Source of the DNA: a candidate division WOR-1 bacterium RIFOXYB2_FULL_45_9
GTDB taxonomy: Bacteria > Margulisbacteria > WOR-1 > O2-12-FULL-45-9 > XYB2-FULL-48-7
Assembly (NCBI GenBank): GCA_001771575.1
Contig: MEUD01000001.1
Span: 1,365,277 to 1,429,276, forward strand
Direction: 5' to 3'
Length of the DNA: 64,000 nt
A program made the position numbers and the translations under genes. Below are positions 1 through 8,617 of this stretch, one piece after another. Each line of letters opens with the position of its first letter. Positions within the stretch are counted from its first letter, which is position 1. The notes beneath the pieces are model-generated. The model made no database searches, was not told the DNA's origin, and saw only the letters and a list, made by a program, of their open reading frames with translations.

Positions 1-480
1 CTTCCCGGCGGGAAGATCGCGGTTTATTCCGGCCTCCTCCCTGTGACTCGGAACGACGCGGGCTTGGCCGTCGTGATTTCCCACGAAATTGCCCATGCTT
101 TGGCGAAACACAGCGCTGAACGGATCAGCCAGATCCTGCTGGTTCAATACGGCGGCGCGCAGTTGTCCGACGCCATCAAGAGCAACCCCGAAGAGACCAG
201 GAATAATATTATGCTGGCGTTCGGTATCGGTGCGAACGTCGGCGTCCTCCTCCCCTATAGCCGGGTCCAGGAAAAGGAGGCCGACCGGATTGGCCTGGCT
301 ATAATGGCTTACGCCGGTTATGACCCGAACGAAGCTTTAACGTTCTGGACCAGAATGGAGGATCTGTCGCCTTCAAGAACGCCGGAGATCCTTTCGACCC
401 ATCCTCTTTCCACGACCAGGATCAGCGACATTAAGGCGGGAATACCAGAGGCGTTGAAGTATTATCGACCGGCGAAGTAG
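1..480 (+). CDS. M48 family metallopeptidase, 5'-truncated by window edge
   Basis: The reading frame is open from base 1, so the gene begins before the window; 159 codons are visible. The zinc-binding HEIAH motif is at nt 82-96 and the third-ligand helix (EKEAD) at about nt 271-285. The upstream residues LPGGKIAVYSGLL and the HEIAHALAKHSAER context are typical of M48B/M48C peptidases of the LoiP/BepA type, which degrade misfolded envelope proteins in the periplasm. A GTG at nt 43 could be read as a start, but conserved family sequence lies before it, so it is internal. Family assignment is firm; the substrate is unknown. Confidence 0.93.
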   Translation, partial: LPGGKIAVYSGLLPVTRNDAGLAVVISHEIAHALAKHSAERISQILLVQYGGAQLSDAIKSNPEETRNNIMLAFGIGANVGVLLPYSRVQEKEADRIGLAIMAYAGYDPNEALTFWTRMEDLSPSRTPEILSTHPLSTTRISDIKAGIPEALKYYRPAK

Positions 481-547
481 GGAGAAAGCACAAAATACGA
501 GGTTTCCAATCGTTGCAGTTTCCCAGGTTTTGTACTATCATAAAAAT

Positions 548-1327
548 ATGAGCGTAGTATTTGGCGCCATTATGCCGCATCCGCCGATAATTATTCCGGT
601 GATCGGCAAAAACCGCTTAAAAGAAGCCGACAAAACCAGACGAGCCCTGGAGAGGATCTCGCAGACGATCAAAGAGAGAGACTTTGATACCATTGTTATC
701 ATTACTCCCCACGGCCGGATCGGGCAGGCATCGGTTCCGGTTTACACCAGCCATGTTTTCGAGGGGAACTTTGCCGATTTTGGCTATCCCAAGCCTTCCA
801 TTCTTTATAAAGGAGATCCGGCGCTCGGGCTGGCAGTCGTTAAAAATTCTCACTTAGCGTCGGCTCTGCCGGAGACGATCCTCGACCACGGAGTGATGGT
901 CCCGCTCCATTATCCGACTGCCGCCGGGGTCAGTAAGCCGATCCTCCCGGTCGCGGTCGCCTTTATTCCGTTGGATAAACTATTTCAATTCGGTAAAACT
1001 TTGGCCGAGACCGCGAAAACGCTTGAACGAAAGATCCTGGTTGTCGCCTCCGCCGACATGTCCCACCGCTTGACTCCCGACGCGCCGTCCGGCTATTCCC
1101 CGAAAGGGAAGGAATTTGACGACAAACTTGTTTCGCTAGTCGAGAAATACGACGTTCAGGGGATCCTGAACTTTGATCCAGCCCTGGCAGACGAAGCGGG
1201 GCAGGACGCCCTTTGGTCAATCTCGGTCCTGCTCGGCGCCTTAGACGGCCAGCCGGTAAAGTCGGAGGTTCTGTCTTACGAAGGGCCATTTGGCGTCGGT
1301 TACATGGTGGCGGCGCTTCAACCATGA
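548..1327 (+). CDS. Class III extradiol dioxygenase-like (LigB/MEMO-type) protein
   Basis: A 259-residue protein of the LigB-like fold. Visible family motifs are MPHPP near the N-terminus, TPHG around residue 57, [10 protein letters not shown] near 115 and SADMSHRL near 175; in this fold such His residues can form a metal site. The ATG at 548 is preferred over a TTG at 530 because the conserved sequence begins right after it. A TACTAT box lies at 533-538, 9 nt upstream, with no Shine-Dalgarno. Its stop overlaps the ATG of the AMMECR1 gene, so the two are probably co-translated. LigB-like and AMMECR1 domains are often fused or adjacent in the AmmeMemoRadiSam group. The substrate is unknown. 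Confidence 0.85.
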   Translation: MSVVFGAIMPHPPIIIPVIGKNRLKEADKTRRALERISQTIKERDFDTIVIITPHGRIGQASVPVYTSHVFEGNFADFGYPKPSILYKGDPALGLAVVKNSHLASALPETILDHGVMVPLHYPTAAGVSKPILPVAVAFIPLDKLFQFGKTLAETAKTLERKILVVASADMSHRLTPDAPSGYSPKGKEFDDKLVSLVEKYDVQGILNFDPALADEAGQDALWSISVLLGALDGQPVKSEVLSYEGPFGVGYMVAALQP

Positions 1328-1836
1328 CCGAGCATCCGCTGGTCGCTCTTGCCAGACTGACGATTGCCACTTACTTAAACGAGGGGAGAGTTATCCCCCC
1401 GCCGAAAGAGCCAACTCCGGAGATGCGTGCCAAAGCGGGTGTCTTTGTGTCACTGCACAGGTATAATGCTTTGCGCGGTTGTATCGGGACTTTTGTTCCG
1501 ACAACTGAAAATGTCGCTAAAGAAATAATTCAAAACGCCGTTTCCGCGTCGACCGATGATCCCCGTTTTCCTCCGATGACCGCTGAAGAACTAAATGACC
1601 TGGAAATTTCGGTCGATGTTCTTTCGGCGCCGGAACCAATCAAGTCGGTTGCCGATCTCGACGCTAAAAGATTCGGAGTGATCGTTAAAGCGGGGCCCAG
1701 GCGCGGCCTTCTGCTTCCCGACCTTGAAGGGGTCGACACGCCTGAACAACAAATTGAAATTTGCCGCCAAAAAGGCGGCATCGGCAAAAACGAACCTGCA
1801 GACCTTTTCAGATTCGAAGTTAAGAGGTATCATTAG
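1324..1836 (+). CDS. AMMECR1 domain protein (AmmeMemoRadiSam system protein A)
   Basis: A 170-residue AMMECR1-domain protein with the signature LRGCIGTF around residue 44 and a conserved C-terminal half ([16 protein letters not shown]). The ATG at 1324 overlaps the TGA of the LigB-like gene in an ATGA arrangement, so I reject the longer frame starting at 1213. AMMECR1 proteins occur in all domains of life and no reaction is established. Pairing with a LigB/MEMO homologue is the known hallmark; the radical-SAM third member is not visible in this window. argC starts 52 bp downstream. Confidence 0.9.
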   Translation: MTEHPLVALARLTIATYLNEGRVIPPPKEPTPEMRAKAGVFVSLHRYNALRGCIGTFVPTTENVAKEIIQNAVSASTDDPRFPPMTAEELNDLEISVDVLSAPEPIKSVADLDAKRFGVIVKAGPRRGLLLPDLEGVDTPEQQIEICRQKGGIGKNEPADLFRFEVKRYH

Positions 1837-1888
1837 GGAAAGGGAGACGGTTGACGGGATAAGGGACGAGAAAAAAGAGGGAGAAAAA

Positions 1889-2935
1889 ATGATTAAAGTG
1901 GGGATTATTGGAGCGAGCGGTTATGCCGGGATGTCGGTCTTGCAGATCCTCCTGCGGCATCCGGAAGTGAAAGTTGAATGGCTGATGTCGAGCGAGCGGT
2001 CGAGCGGCTCTAAAATAAGCGATCTCTATCCGCATCTGACCGGCGAATGCGACCTGACGATGGTCGACCTAAATGATTTGGACAAACACCTCGGCGCCAT
2101 CGACGTCGTTTTCCTTTCCCTCCCGCACGGGATCGCCTTAAACCATGTTCCTAAGATCTTAGCGGCCGGGAAGAAAGTGATCGACCTGGGGGCCGACTAT
2201 CGCTATAGCGATGAAGCGGTCTTTAAAAAATGGTACCACGTCGAACATGCCGACAAAAATCTGCTTAAGGAAGCGATCTTCGGTCTGCCGGAAATTTACC
2301 GGAGCGAGATCAAGAAGGCCCGACTGATCGGCAACCCGGGATGCTATCCGACCGCCGCCCTTCTGGGGCTTATCCCGCTCCTTAAAAATAAGTTGGTCGA
2401 CAACGCTTCGATAATCGTCGACGCTAAATCAGGGGTCTCCGGTGCCGGGCGCGGCGCGACCCCTAAGACCCACTTTTGTGAACGAAATAATGGCATTGAA
2501 GCTTATTCGGTCACCACTCACCGCCACATGGGGGAGATAGAGTATCAGGGGCGCAGGATATTAGGTGATGAGGGACTGAAGGTTACCTTTGTTCCCCACC
2601 TGGTTCCGATGGACCGGGGGATATTGGCGACGATCTATGGAAAAAGCAAACTAACAACTAACAACCAACAACTAACAACTATATATAAAGAGTATTATAA
2701 AGATGAACCCTTTATCCGGGTGTTGGAAGGCAAAGCGCCGAATACCAAGTACGTCGCCGGAACCAACTTTTGCGACCTGGGAGTCGACTATAACGAGGCG
2801 ACCGGCCAGGTGATCGTGATGTCGGCGATCGACAACCTGATGAAAGGAGCGGCGAGCCAGGCGGTCCAGAATTTCAACCTAGTTTGCGGCTTTGCCGAAG
2901 GGACCGCCTTGCAACGGCTTGCTATATTCCCATGA
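1889..2935 (+). CDS. argC: N-acetyl-gamma-glutamyl-phosphate reductase
   Basis: ArgC reduces N-acetyl-glutamyl phosphate to the semialdehyde with NADPH, the third step of arginine synthesis. The 348-residue protein has the dinucleotide-binding loop GASGYAG at residues 8-14, the active-site motif GNPGCYPT with Cys152, and the HLVPMDRG segment. The ATG at 1889 follows a purine-rich ribosome-binding site (AGAGGGAGAAA); the long frame from 1724 is read-through. Its TGA overlaps the ATG of argJ. A low-complexity stretch at 2650-2680 codes for SKLTTNNQQLTT in an otherwise variable loop; the frame stays open. Confidence 0.97.
   Translation: MIKVGIIGASGYAGMSVLQILLRHPEVKVEWLMSSERSSGSKISDLYPHLTGECDLTMVDLNDLDKHLGAIDVVFLSLPHGIALNHVPKILAAGKKVIDLGADYRYSDEAVFKKWYHVEHADKNLLKEAIFGLPEIYRSEIKKARLIGNPGCYPTAALLGLIPLLKNKLVDNASIIVDAKSGVSGAGRGATPKTHFCERNNGIEAYSVTTHRHMGEIEYQGRRILGDEGLKVTFVPHLVPMDRGILATIYGKSKLTTNNQQLTTIYKEYYKDEPFIRVLEGKAPNTKYVAGTNFCDLGVDYNEATGQVIVMSAIDNLMKGAASQAVQNFNLVCGFAEGTALQRLAIFP
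2650..2680 (+). repeat. Low-complexity CTAACAA-type repeat inside argC
   Basis: Nearly the whole segment is built from the words CTAACAA and CCAACAA, quite unlike the surrounding codon use. It is in frame and codes for Lys-Leu-Thr-Thr-Asn-Asn-Gln-Gln-Leu-Thr-Thr. It falls between the HLVPMDRG region and the IYKEYYKDEPF helix of ArgC, a loop that should tolerate change. Confidence 0.75.
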
Positions 2936-4032
2936 GCATGCCAAAAGGCTTTTTAGCCGCCGGTGTCGCCTGCGGGATAAAAAAATCAGGGAAGAGCGAC
3001 CTGGCGATGATCTTTTCCGAGGTCCCGGCCAGCGCCGCCGCCGTCTTTACCACCAACCAGGTCAAAGCAGCCCCAATTATCGTTTCCATTAAACATATCC
3101 GCCGGGGAATGGCCCAGGCGATAGTTGCTAACGCCGGCAACGCCAACTGTTGGACCGGCGTCCGGGGTTTGCGCGACGCTTTTGAGATGGCAAGCCTGAC
3201 CGCCGCCCAACTTGGGATCGATCCCGAAAAAGTTTTGGTCACTTCGACCGGTTCTATCGGCCACCCGCTGCCGATGGACAAGGTTTGCTCCGGGATCAAG
3301 GCGGCTTCGTTAAAGCTCTCGAAAGAAGGGTGGCGAGATGCCGCCCGGGCGATCATGACGACCGATCTTACCGAAAAAAATATTACCGTGAAGGTCGGCA
3401 AATATTCCGTTTCCGGGATCGCCAAAGGATCGGGGATGATCGCCCCGACCATGGCGACGATGCACGCGTTTGTCGCCACCGACGCCGCCGTCGACCGGCA
3501 GACACTGCAACAGGTCCTCAAGGGAGCGTGCGAAAAATCGTTCAATATGGTCTCGGTTGACAACTGCATGTCGACCAACGACTGCGTATTTATTCTCGCC
3601 AACGGGATGTCCGGCGTCAAGATCAAAGGGGACGCGGCCGTGAAGCGGTTTGCCCAGGCGGTGGAGAAAGTTTGCGTTTACCTTGCCAAAGAGATCGCCC
3701 GCGACGGAGAAGGGGCGACTAAATTGCTTGAAATTAGGGCCAAAGGGGCTCGAAACAGTGCTGACGCCAAAGCGGCGGTCAAGGCGCTGGTCGGTTCTTT
3801 TTTGCTTAAAGCGGCGGTTTATGGGAAGGACCGGAACTTTGGCCGGATCCTTCAAGCGCTTGGCGCGACCAGGATCGTGGTCAACTGGGAAAAGTTCAAG
3901 TGGTCGTGGACCTCGGGGAAAACGCAGGACGTTATAACCGTTGATCTGAAAGAGGGGAAAGCCGAAGCGGTCGGCTGGGGTTGTGACCTGACCGAAGGTT
4001 ACGTCAAGATCAATGCCGATTATCATACTTAG
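2932..4032 (+). CDS. argJ: Glutamate N-acetyltransferase / amino-acid acetyltransferase (ArgJ)
   Basis: ArgJ moves the acetyl group from N-acetylornithine to glutamate, and in bifunctional forms also makes N-acetylglutamate from acetyl-CoA. The 366-residue precursor carries the autocleavage site in KGSGMIAPTMATM; the new N-terminal nucleophile would be Thr176. Other family motifs are FTTNQVKAAP near the N-terminus, TSTGSIG and the C-terminal YVKINADY. The ATG at 2932 overlaps the argC stop; a second ATG lies at 2938. No argA is visible, so whether this enzyme is mono- or bifunctional cannot be told from the sequence. Confidence 0.96.
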   Translation: MSMPKGFLAAGVACGIKKSGKSDLAMIFSEVPASAAAVFTTNQVKAAPIIVSIKHIRRGMAQAIVANAGNANCWTGVRGLRDAFEMASLTAAQLGIDPEKVLVTSTGSIGHPLPMDKVCSGIKAASLKLSKEGWRDAARAIMTTDLTEKNITVKVGKYSVSGIAKGSGMIAPTMATMHAFVATDAAVDRQTLQQVLKGACEKSFNMVSVDNCMSTNDCVFILANGMSGVKIKGDAAVKRFAQAVEKVCVYLAKEIARDGEGATKLLEIRAKGARNSADAKAAVKALVGSFLLKAAVYGKDRNFGRILQALGATRIVVNWEKFKWSWTSGKTQDVITVDLKEGKAEAVGWGCDLTEGYVKINADYHT

Positions 4033-4038
4033 TGGAAC

Positions 4039-4056
4039 CCGAGAATAAATTCTCGG
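4039..4056. repeat. Small hairpin between argJ and argB
   Basis: A perfect 7-bp stem CCGAGAA/TTCTCGG closes a TAAA loop in the 36-bp gap between argJ and argB. It is followed on the + strand by a run of A, not T, so it does not look like an intrinsic terminator of the operon. Its GAATAAATTC core resembles the larger palindrome after metG (59161-59188), suggesting a shared dispersed hairpin. It could also affect translation of argB. Confidence 0.6.
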
Positions 4057-4068
4057 TTAAAAAAATAT

Positions 4069-4938
4069 ATGCTAGAGAAATTAATAGAACGGGCTAATGT
4101 CGTTATCGAAGCTTTGCCATATTTGTTAAAGTTCAAGGACAAGATCATTGTCATCAAGTACGGCGGAGCGGCGATGGAAAACAGCGATTTGAAAGAAGAA
4201 GTTATCCGCGACGTAGTTTTCCTGAAAATGGTCGGGATGCACCCGGTCCTCGTCCACGGCGGTGGTCCGGAGATCAATCGCTTCCTCAAGAAGAAAGGGA
4301 TCGAGCCGAAGTTTATCGGCGGCTACCGCGTGACAGACGTTGAAACGATGAAGGTCGTTGTGAAGGTGCTGGGGGAGAAGATCAATGGCCAGATCGTCTC
4401 CATGATCAAGAAAGCTGGGGGGCAGTCAAAAGGGTTTTACGGTAAAAAAGGCGAAGTGATCAAAGCTTTCAAGTATTGGAAGAAAGACGCCGAAGGGAAC
4501 AAGCTTGATCTAGGCTATACCGGACAGGTCGGCGGGATCAAGTACCGCTATCTCTTAAAATGGATCCATATGGGCTATATTCCTGTCCTCTCTTCGATCG
4601 GTGTCGGCAAGGGGGGGGAACAGTACAATATTAACGCCGATAAAGCGGCCGCCGCGATCGCCGCTTACCTCAAAGCGGAAAAAATGATCATGATGACCGA
4701 CGTCCGCGGCGTCCTTGATCCGACCGGCAAACTGATCTCGGAGGTCAATACCTACCGGGCCGATAAAATGATCAAGGCGGGCTCTCTCTCGGGAGGGATG
4801 ATCCCCAAAGTTAAATCGTGCCTCTACGCGGTCCGCAAAGGGGTTAACACCGCCCACATTATCGATGGCCGCGTCCGCCACGCTCTTCTCCTTGAGCTTT
4901 TTACCGATCACGGCATCGGGACGATGGTGAAGAAGTAA
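4069..4938 (+). CDS. argB: Acetylglutamate kinase
   Basis: ArgB phosphorylates N-acetylglutamate, the second arginine step. The 289-residue amino-acid kinase fold shows [10 protein letters not shown] (phosphate binding), [11 protein letters not shown], the [12 protein letters not shown] segment and [11 protein letters not shown] near the C-terminus. The N-terminal helix ([19 protein letters not shown]) resembles the extension found in arginine-sensitive hexameric ArgB enzymes, so feedback inhibition is plausible by inference. It lies 36 bp after argJ and its stop overlaps the ppnP start (TAATG). Confidence 0.97.
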   Translation: MLEKLIERANVVIEALPYLLKFKDKIIVIKYGGAAMENSDLKEEVIRDVVFLKMVGMHPVLVHGGGPEINRFLKKKGIEPKFIGGYRVTDVETMKVVVKVLGEKINGQIVSMIKKAGGQSKGFYGKKGEVIKAFKYWKKDAEGNKLDLGYTGQVGGIKYRYLLKWIHMGYIPVLSSIGVGKGGEQYNINADKAAAAIAAYLKAEKMIMMTDVRGVLDPTGKLISEVNTYRADKMIKAGSLSGGMIPKVKSCLYAVRKGVNTAHIIDGRVRHALLLELFTDHGIGTMVKK

Positions 4939-5219
4939 TGGTCCAACTTAACGAATACTTCAACGGTAAAGTAAAGTCCTTAACGGTCAACGCTAAGGGG
5001 GGAAAGCAGACGATTGGCGTGATGGAGCCGGGGGAGTACGAGTTCGGCACCTCTTCCCACGAACTTATGCACGTTATCAGCGGAGCCTTGACCGTCATGC
5101 TCCCCGACAGCCAACACTGGCAGGTATTTGAGGCCGGTTCGGTCTTTCAAGTCCCCGCTAATTCGAAGTTTCAGCTGAAAGTCGCCGTCGATGCCGCTTA
5201 CCTCTGCGAGTATTTATAG
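4938..5219 (+). CDS. ppnP: Pyrimidine/purine nucleoside phosphorylase (PpnP/YaiE, DUF1255)
   Basis: A 93-residue single-domain cupin matching PpnP, formerly YaiE/DUF1255, which phosphorolyses a broad range of nucleosides. Typical residues are [22 protein letters not shown] and the C-terminal [11 protein letters not shown]. The ATG overlaps the argB stop by one base, so it is the last gene of the argCJB operon. It has no obvious link to arginine synthesis. It converges on gltX with a 5-bp gap and no visible terminator. Confidence 0.92.
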   Translation: MVQLNEYFNGKVKSLTVNAKGGKQTIGVMEPGEYEFGTSSHELMHVISGALTVMLPDSQHWQVFEAGSVFQVPANSKFQLKVAVDAAYLCEYL

Positions 5220-5224
5220 ATTGT

Positions 5225-6655
5225 TTAGAGGCTTGCTAGGGCCTTGTCCAGCCTGGCAAGGACTTTCTCTTTTCCCAGCAGTTCCACCACGTCGTACATC
5301 GGCGGGGTTTCCGAGCGGCCGGAGAGGGCGAGGCGGCAGGGGTGGATGACGACTCCAAGCTTGACGTTCATTTCCGTCGCGATCCCCTTGAAAAGAGGTT
5401 CAATCTCAACTTTAGTGAACGGCTCAAGCGCGGCCAGTTTTTCTTTCAGCGCGGTCAGGACCGGTTTGGCCAGCCCGGTTTTAAAATGTTTTTCCGCCGC
5501 CTTTTGGTCGTAATCAAAGTCGTCTTTAAAGAAATAGATCGAGAGCGCCACGATGTCTGGGAAAAGGACCAGCCGGTCGTGGAAAAGCTGAACGATCTTT
5601 TTCAAGTATGCCAGATCGTGGCTACCGTAAGCCTCGATCAGAAGCGGTTCGCAGAGGTCAAACAGGCGTTCCGGCAAGATCTTGCGGATATACTGGCCGT
5701 TGAGCCAATTCAGCTTGTCCAGGTCGAAAACCGCCGGATTTTTTCCGACCCCTTCGAGTGAGAATTTCTCAATCAGCTCCTGGCGGCTGAAGATTTCATC
5801 ATCGCCGTGTCCCCAGCCGAGCCGGGCGATGTAGTTGATCATCGCTTCGGGGAGATAGCCGATCTTGTCGTATTCAATGACTGAAGTCGCGCCGTGGCGC
5901 TTGGAGAGCCGGGCTTTGTCTTTTCCGAGGATCATCGGGATGTGGGCGAACTGCGGCAAGCTCCAGCCAAAGGCCTGGTAGAGGAGAATCTGCCGCGGGG
6001 TGTTGGAGAGATGGTCGTCGCCGCGAATGACGTGGGTGATCTCCATCAGGTGGTCGTCAACGACGCAGGCAAAGTTGTAGGTTGGAAAACCGTCAGATTT
6101 GAGGATGACAAAGTCGTCTAAGACCTCGTTCTGGAAAGTGACCGGGCCGCGGATCAGGTCGTTGACCACGGTCTTGCCGACCGCCGGCAGGATGAAACGA
6201 ACGACTTTTGGGGCGCCATTGGCGAGCCGTTTTTTGATCTCTTCTTCGGGAAGTTTTCGGCACGAGCCGTCATACCTTGGCGCCTCTTTCCTGGTCTCCG
6301 CCTCTTTCCTTTTCTTTGCCAGCTCTTCCGGGGTGCAGAAACAATAATAGGCTTTCCCATCGTCAACAAGCTTTTGGACATGCTGGCGGTGGATTTCTAC
6401 TCGTTCGGTTTGGAAGTAGGGGCCGAATGAACCGCTGACCTTGGGCCCTTCGTCCCAGTCGAGGCCGAGCCATTCCAGGCCGTCAAAGATCGCTTTGTTC
6501 GATTCCAGAGTGGAGCGTTCCCGGTCGGTATCTTCGATCCGGAGGATAAATTTACCCTTCATGTGCCTGGCAAAGAGCCAGTTGAATAAAGCGGTCCTGG
6601 CTCCGCCAATGTGGAGGGCGCCGGTTGGTGACGGGGCAAAACGTACTCTAACCAT
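5225..6655 (-). CDS. gltX: Glutamate--tRNA ligase
   Basis: GltX charges tRNA-Glu and, in species lacking GlnRS, often tRNA-Gln too. The 476-residue class I synthetase has the HIGH-type motif in PSPTGALHIGGART (residues 9-22) and the KMSKS-type motif in KARLSKRHGA near residue 250. The C-terminal helical anticodon-binding region is complete. It is the third gene of a minus-strand rsmH-ftsL-gltX group, starting 6 bp after the ftsL stop. Discriminating versus non-discriminating specificity cannot be judged here. Confidence 0.97.
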   Translation of the reverse strand: MVRVRFAPSPTGALHIGGARTALFNWLFARHMKGKFILRIEDTDRERSTLESNKAIFDGLEWLGLDWDEGPKVSGSFGPYFQTERVEIHRQHVQKLVDDGKAYYCFCTPEELAKKRKEAETRKEAPRYDGSCRKLPEEEIKKRLANGAPKVVRFILPAVGKTVVNDLIRGPVTFQNEVLDDFVILKSDGFPTYNFACVVDDHLMEITHVIRGDDHLSNTPRQILLYQAFGWSLPQFAHIPMILGKDKARLSKRHGATSVIEYDKIGYLPEAMINYIARLGWGHGDDEIFSRQELIEKFSLEGVGKNPAVFDLDKLNWLNGQYIRKILPERLFDLCEPLLIEAYGSHDLAYLKKIVQLFHDRLVLFPDIVALSIYFFKDDFDYDQKAAEKHFKTGLAKPVLTALKEKLAALEPFTKVEIEPLFKGIATEMNVKLGVVIHPCRLALSGRSETPPMYDVVELLGKEKVLARLDKALASL

Positions 6656-6661
6656 AATAAA

Positions 6662-6940
6662 TTAGTATATCACAGCTTCTTTCGACGGCACCACGTAAGT
6701 AATTTCTTCAGGATAATACATATTAAGGCGGCTCTTGGCGATCTGGTCGATCGAATCCAGGTTCTCGATAATGGCGATCTGGGTGCCGAGCTCCCGGTTG
6801 CGGCTGACGAGCTCTCCCCGTTTGATCTTGAGGTCGGTCAGCTGGTACTTGAGCCGGATATTGATGGCGTTAAAAAATAAGTGGATCCCCGTGAGGATGG
6901 AGAAAAAGACGATTACCGCCAGGATCCGCCTGAATTTCAT
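6662..6940 (-). CDS. ftsL: FtsL-like cell-division protein
   Basis: A 92-residue bitopic membrane protein: a short basic N-terminus, one transmembrane helix at about residues 6-25, then a heptad-like coiled coil and the tail SRLNMYYPEEITYVVP. This architecture and its position immediately after rsmH (ATGA overlap) match FtsL, which joins FtsB/DivIC to recruit FtsW/FtsI at the septum. Sequence conservation in the family is weak, so the call rests mainly on context. A second small protein of the same build is at 28359. Confidence 0.72.
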   Translation of the reverse strand: MKFRRILAVIVFFSILTGIHLFFNAINIRLKYQLTDLKIKRGELVSRNRELGTQIAIIENLDSIDQIAKSRLNMYYPEEITYVVPSKEAVIY

Positions 6941-7824
6941 AGTTTGAGACCCGCCCGGAGCTTAGCGCTGCGGGCGCGCGGGTTGGCCGCGATTTCCGCC
7001 TCGCTTGCTAAGACCGGTTTCTTGGTCAGGACCTTAAAAAATTCGCTCCGCTCCCGCAGAAAATGCTTGACGATTCGGTCTTCCAGGGAGTGGTAAGAGA
7101 GGACCACGAGGCGTCCCCCCGGTTTGAGCAGCGCGGCGGCCGACTCCAGCGCGCACTGGAGCTTTTCCAGCTCGCCGTTCACGGCGATCCGCAGCGCCTG
7201 GAAGATCCGGGTGACCGTTTCTCTCTTTTTCCAGCCGGGAGTGGCCGCCTCAATGATCTCTTTTAACTGGAAAGTTGTTTCGATTTGTTTTTCTTCCCTC
7301 GCATCGGCGATCCGCTTGGCGATTCGCCTGGAGAAGCGCTCCTCGCCGTAGTCAAAAAAGATCCTGGTCAGCTCTTCCGGCGCGAAGTTGTTAACGATCT
7401 CTTTGGCCGAAAGCCCCTGGCGCCGGTCCATCCGCATGTCAAGCGGCCCGTCGTGCTGGAGGCTAAAACCGCGGTCCGGCCGGTCGATCTGGGGAGAAGA
7501 GACCCCCAGATCAAAAAGGATCCCGTCAACTTGTTCCGGGACCGCTTTCAGGTTGGCGAAGTTGTCGTGGAGGTAGGTGATCCCGGCAAAAGCGGCCAGG
7601 CGCTCTTTCGCGGCGGCAATAGCGTTCTCATCCTGATCAAAGGCATAAACCTTCACCCCTCTCCCTTTGGGAGAGGGGACGGGGGTGAGGGTTCTAAGGA
7701 CAGCCTCCACGTGCCCGCCTCCACCAAGCGTGCAATCGACGAAAGTCCCGTCCGGCGGGAGATTAAGATAATCGAGGACCTGGCCGGGCATCACCGGCGC
7801 GTGTTGATAAGGGTTCTCTGCCAT
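6937..7824 (-). CDS. rsmH: 16S rRNA (cytosine(1402)-N(4))-methyltransferase RsmH
   Basis: RsmH N4-methylates C1402 in the 16S rRNA decoding site. The 295-residue protein shows HAPVMPGQVLDYL, the SAM loop DCTLGGGGH, the FDLGVSSPQID motif, PDRGFSLQHDGPLDMRMD and the late SYHSLEDRIVKHF motif. I choose the ATG at 7824; a TATAAT box at 7831-7836 on this strand leaves room for at most about one base of leader. About 12 residues, LTPVPSPKGRGV, are inserted just after the SAM loop and are encoded by a dispersed palindromic repeat. The rest of the protein is normal. Confidence 0.95.
   Translation of the reverse strand: MAENPYQHAPVMPGQVLDYLNLPPDGTFVDCTLGGGGHVEAVLRTLTPVPSPKGRGVKVYAFDQDENAIAAAKERLAAFAGITYLHDNFANLKAVPEQVDGILFDLGVSSPQIDRPDRGFSLQHDGPLDMRMDRRQGLSAKEIVNNFAPEELTRIFFDYGEERFSRRIAKRIADAREEKQIETTFQLKEIIEAATPGWKKRETVTRIFQALRIAVNGELEKLQCALESAAALLKPGGRLVVLSYHSLEDRIVKHFLRERSEFFKVLTKKPVLASEAEIAANPRARSAKLRAGLKL
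7651..7693 (-). repeat. Dispersed GC-rich palindrome inserted in frame in rsmH
   Basis: A perfect 10-bp stem CCCCTCTCCC/GGGAGAGGGG with a TTT loop lies at 7656-7678, flanked by further near-symmetric CACC/GGTG sequence. Read on the minus strand it gives LTPVPSPKGRG. Palindromes with this type of sequence and translation are scattered through many unrelated bacterial genomes. It sits directly after the RsmH SAM-binding loop without breaking the frame. Confidence 0.85.
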
Positions 7825-7829
7825 GTTAG

Positions 7830-7836
7830 TATTATA
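7830..7836. promoter_or_regulatory. Divergent overlapping -10 boxes for rsmH and trpC
   Basis: The + strand reads TATTAT at 7830-7835, 5 nt before the trpC ATG. The minus strand reads TATAAT at 7836-7831, 6 nt before the rsmH ATG. Neither gene has a Shine-Dalgarno, and the two start codons are only 17 bp apart. Both transcripts would therefore be leaderless, and polymerase could serve only one direction at a time. Confidence 0.65.
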
Positions 7837-7840
7837 CACC

Positions 7841-8617
7841 ATGAATTTAGACGACATTGTCTTTAACAAACGCCAGGAAGTGACCGCCCTCAAGCTGACC
7901 TTCGACCTCGACCAAGTCCAAAAATCCATCGGCAAACTCCCCCAGCCCCGAGACCTTAAAAAAGCCCTGACCAAGAAAAAGCTCGCGTTGATCGCCGAAG
8001 TCAAAAAAGCCTCCCCATCGGCCGGCTTGATCCGCAAGGATTATAGCCCGGTCGCGATCGCTCGCGAGTACCAGGCGGCCGGGGCCGCGGCGATCTCGGT
8101 CTTGACCGACGAGAAATATTTTCAGGGGAAACTGGATGATTTGAGAAAGATCAGGAAAAAAGTCGCCCTCCCGCTGCTCCGCAAGGACTTTATTATCGAC
8201 GAGGTCCAGATCTACGAATCCCGGCTGGCCGGCGCCGACGCCATCTTGCTGATCGTCAGGATCCTGACCGACGAGGAATTAAAGCGCTTTTTGGCCGTCG
8301 CCAAAAAACTCAAATTGCAGGCGCTGGTCGAGGTCCATGACCTGGCCGAAACGATCCGGGCTTTGGCGTCCGGCGCCGAGATCCTTGGCGTCAACAACCG
8401 GGACCTGGACGCGTTGACCGTTAACCTGCAAAATTCGTTTTACATCGTCAAATCATTGCCGCAGTTAAAGAGGCTGGTGATCGTTTCCGAGAGCGGCATT
8501 CAGAGCGGGGAGGAGACGGCCAGGCTTCGTGCCGCAGGGTTTGACGCGATCTTGGTCGGGGAGAGCCTGCTTGGCAGCAAGGACATCAAGGCCAAAGCAA
8601 AGGAGCTGATCGGATGA
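7841..8617 (+). CDS. trpC: Indole-3-glycerol phosphate synthase
   Basis: TrpC closes the indole ring of indole-3-glycerol phosphate in tryptophan synthesis. The 258-residue TIM barrel shows AEVKKASPSAG (catalytic Lys and phosphate site), PLLRKDFIID, GVNNRDLDAL and VSESGI. I take the ATG at 7841, immediately after a TATTAT box, not the GTG-like start at 7823. No other trp gene is in the window, so it is an isolated member of its pathway. Its stop overlaps the start of an NHL-repeat protein that has no evident link to tryptophan. Confidence 0.95.
   Translation: MNLDDIVFNKRQEVTALKLTFDLDQVQKSIGKLPQPRDLKKALTKKKLALIAEVKKASPSAGLIRKDYSPVAIAREYQAAGAAAISVLTDEKYFQGKLDDLRKIRKKVALPLLRKDFIIDEVQIYESRLAGADAILLIVRILTDEELKRFLAVAKKLKLQALVEVHDLAETIRALASGAEILGVNNRDLDALTVNLQNSFYIVKSLPQLKRLVIVSESGIQSGEETARLRAAGFDAILVGESLLGSKDIKAKAKELIG

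Noticed and set aside
3310-4026. 238-codon open frame on the minus strand opposite argJ
   Set aside because: Antisense shadow; the argJ frame has the autocleavage site and all family motifs.
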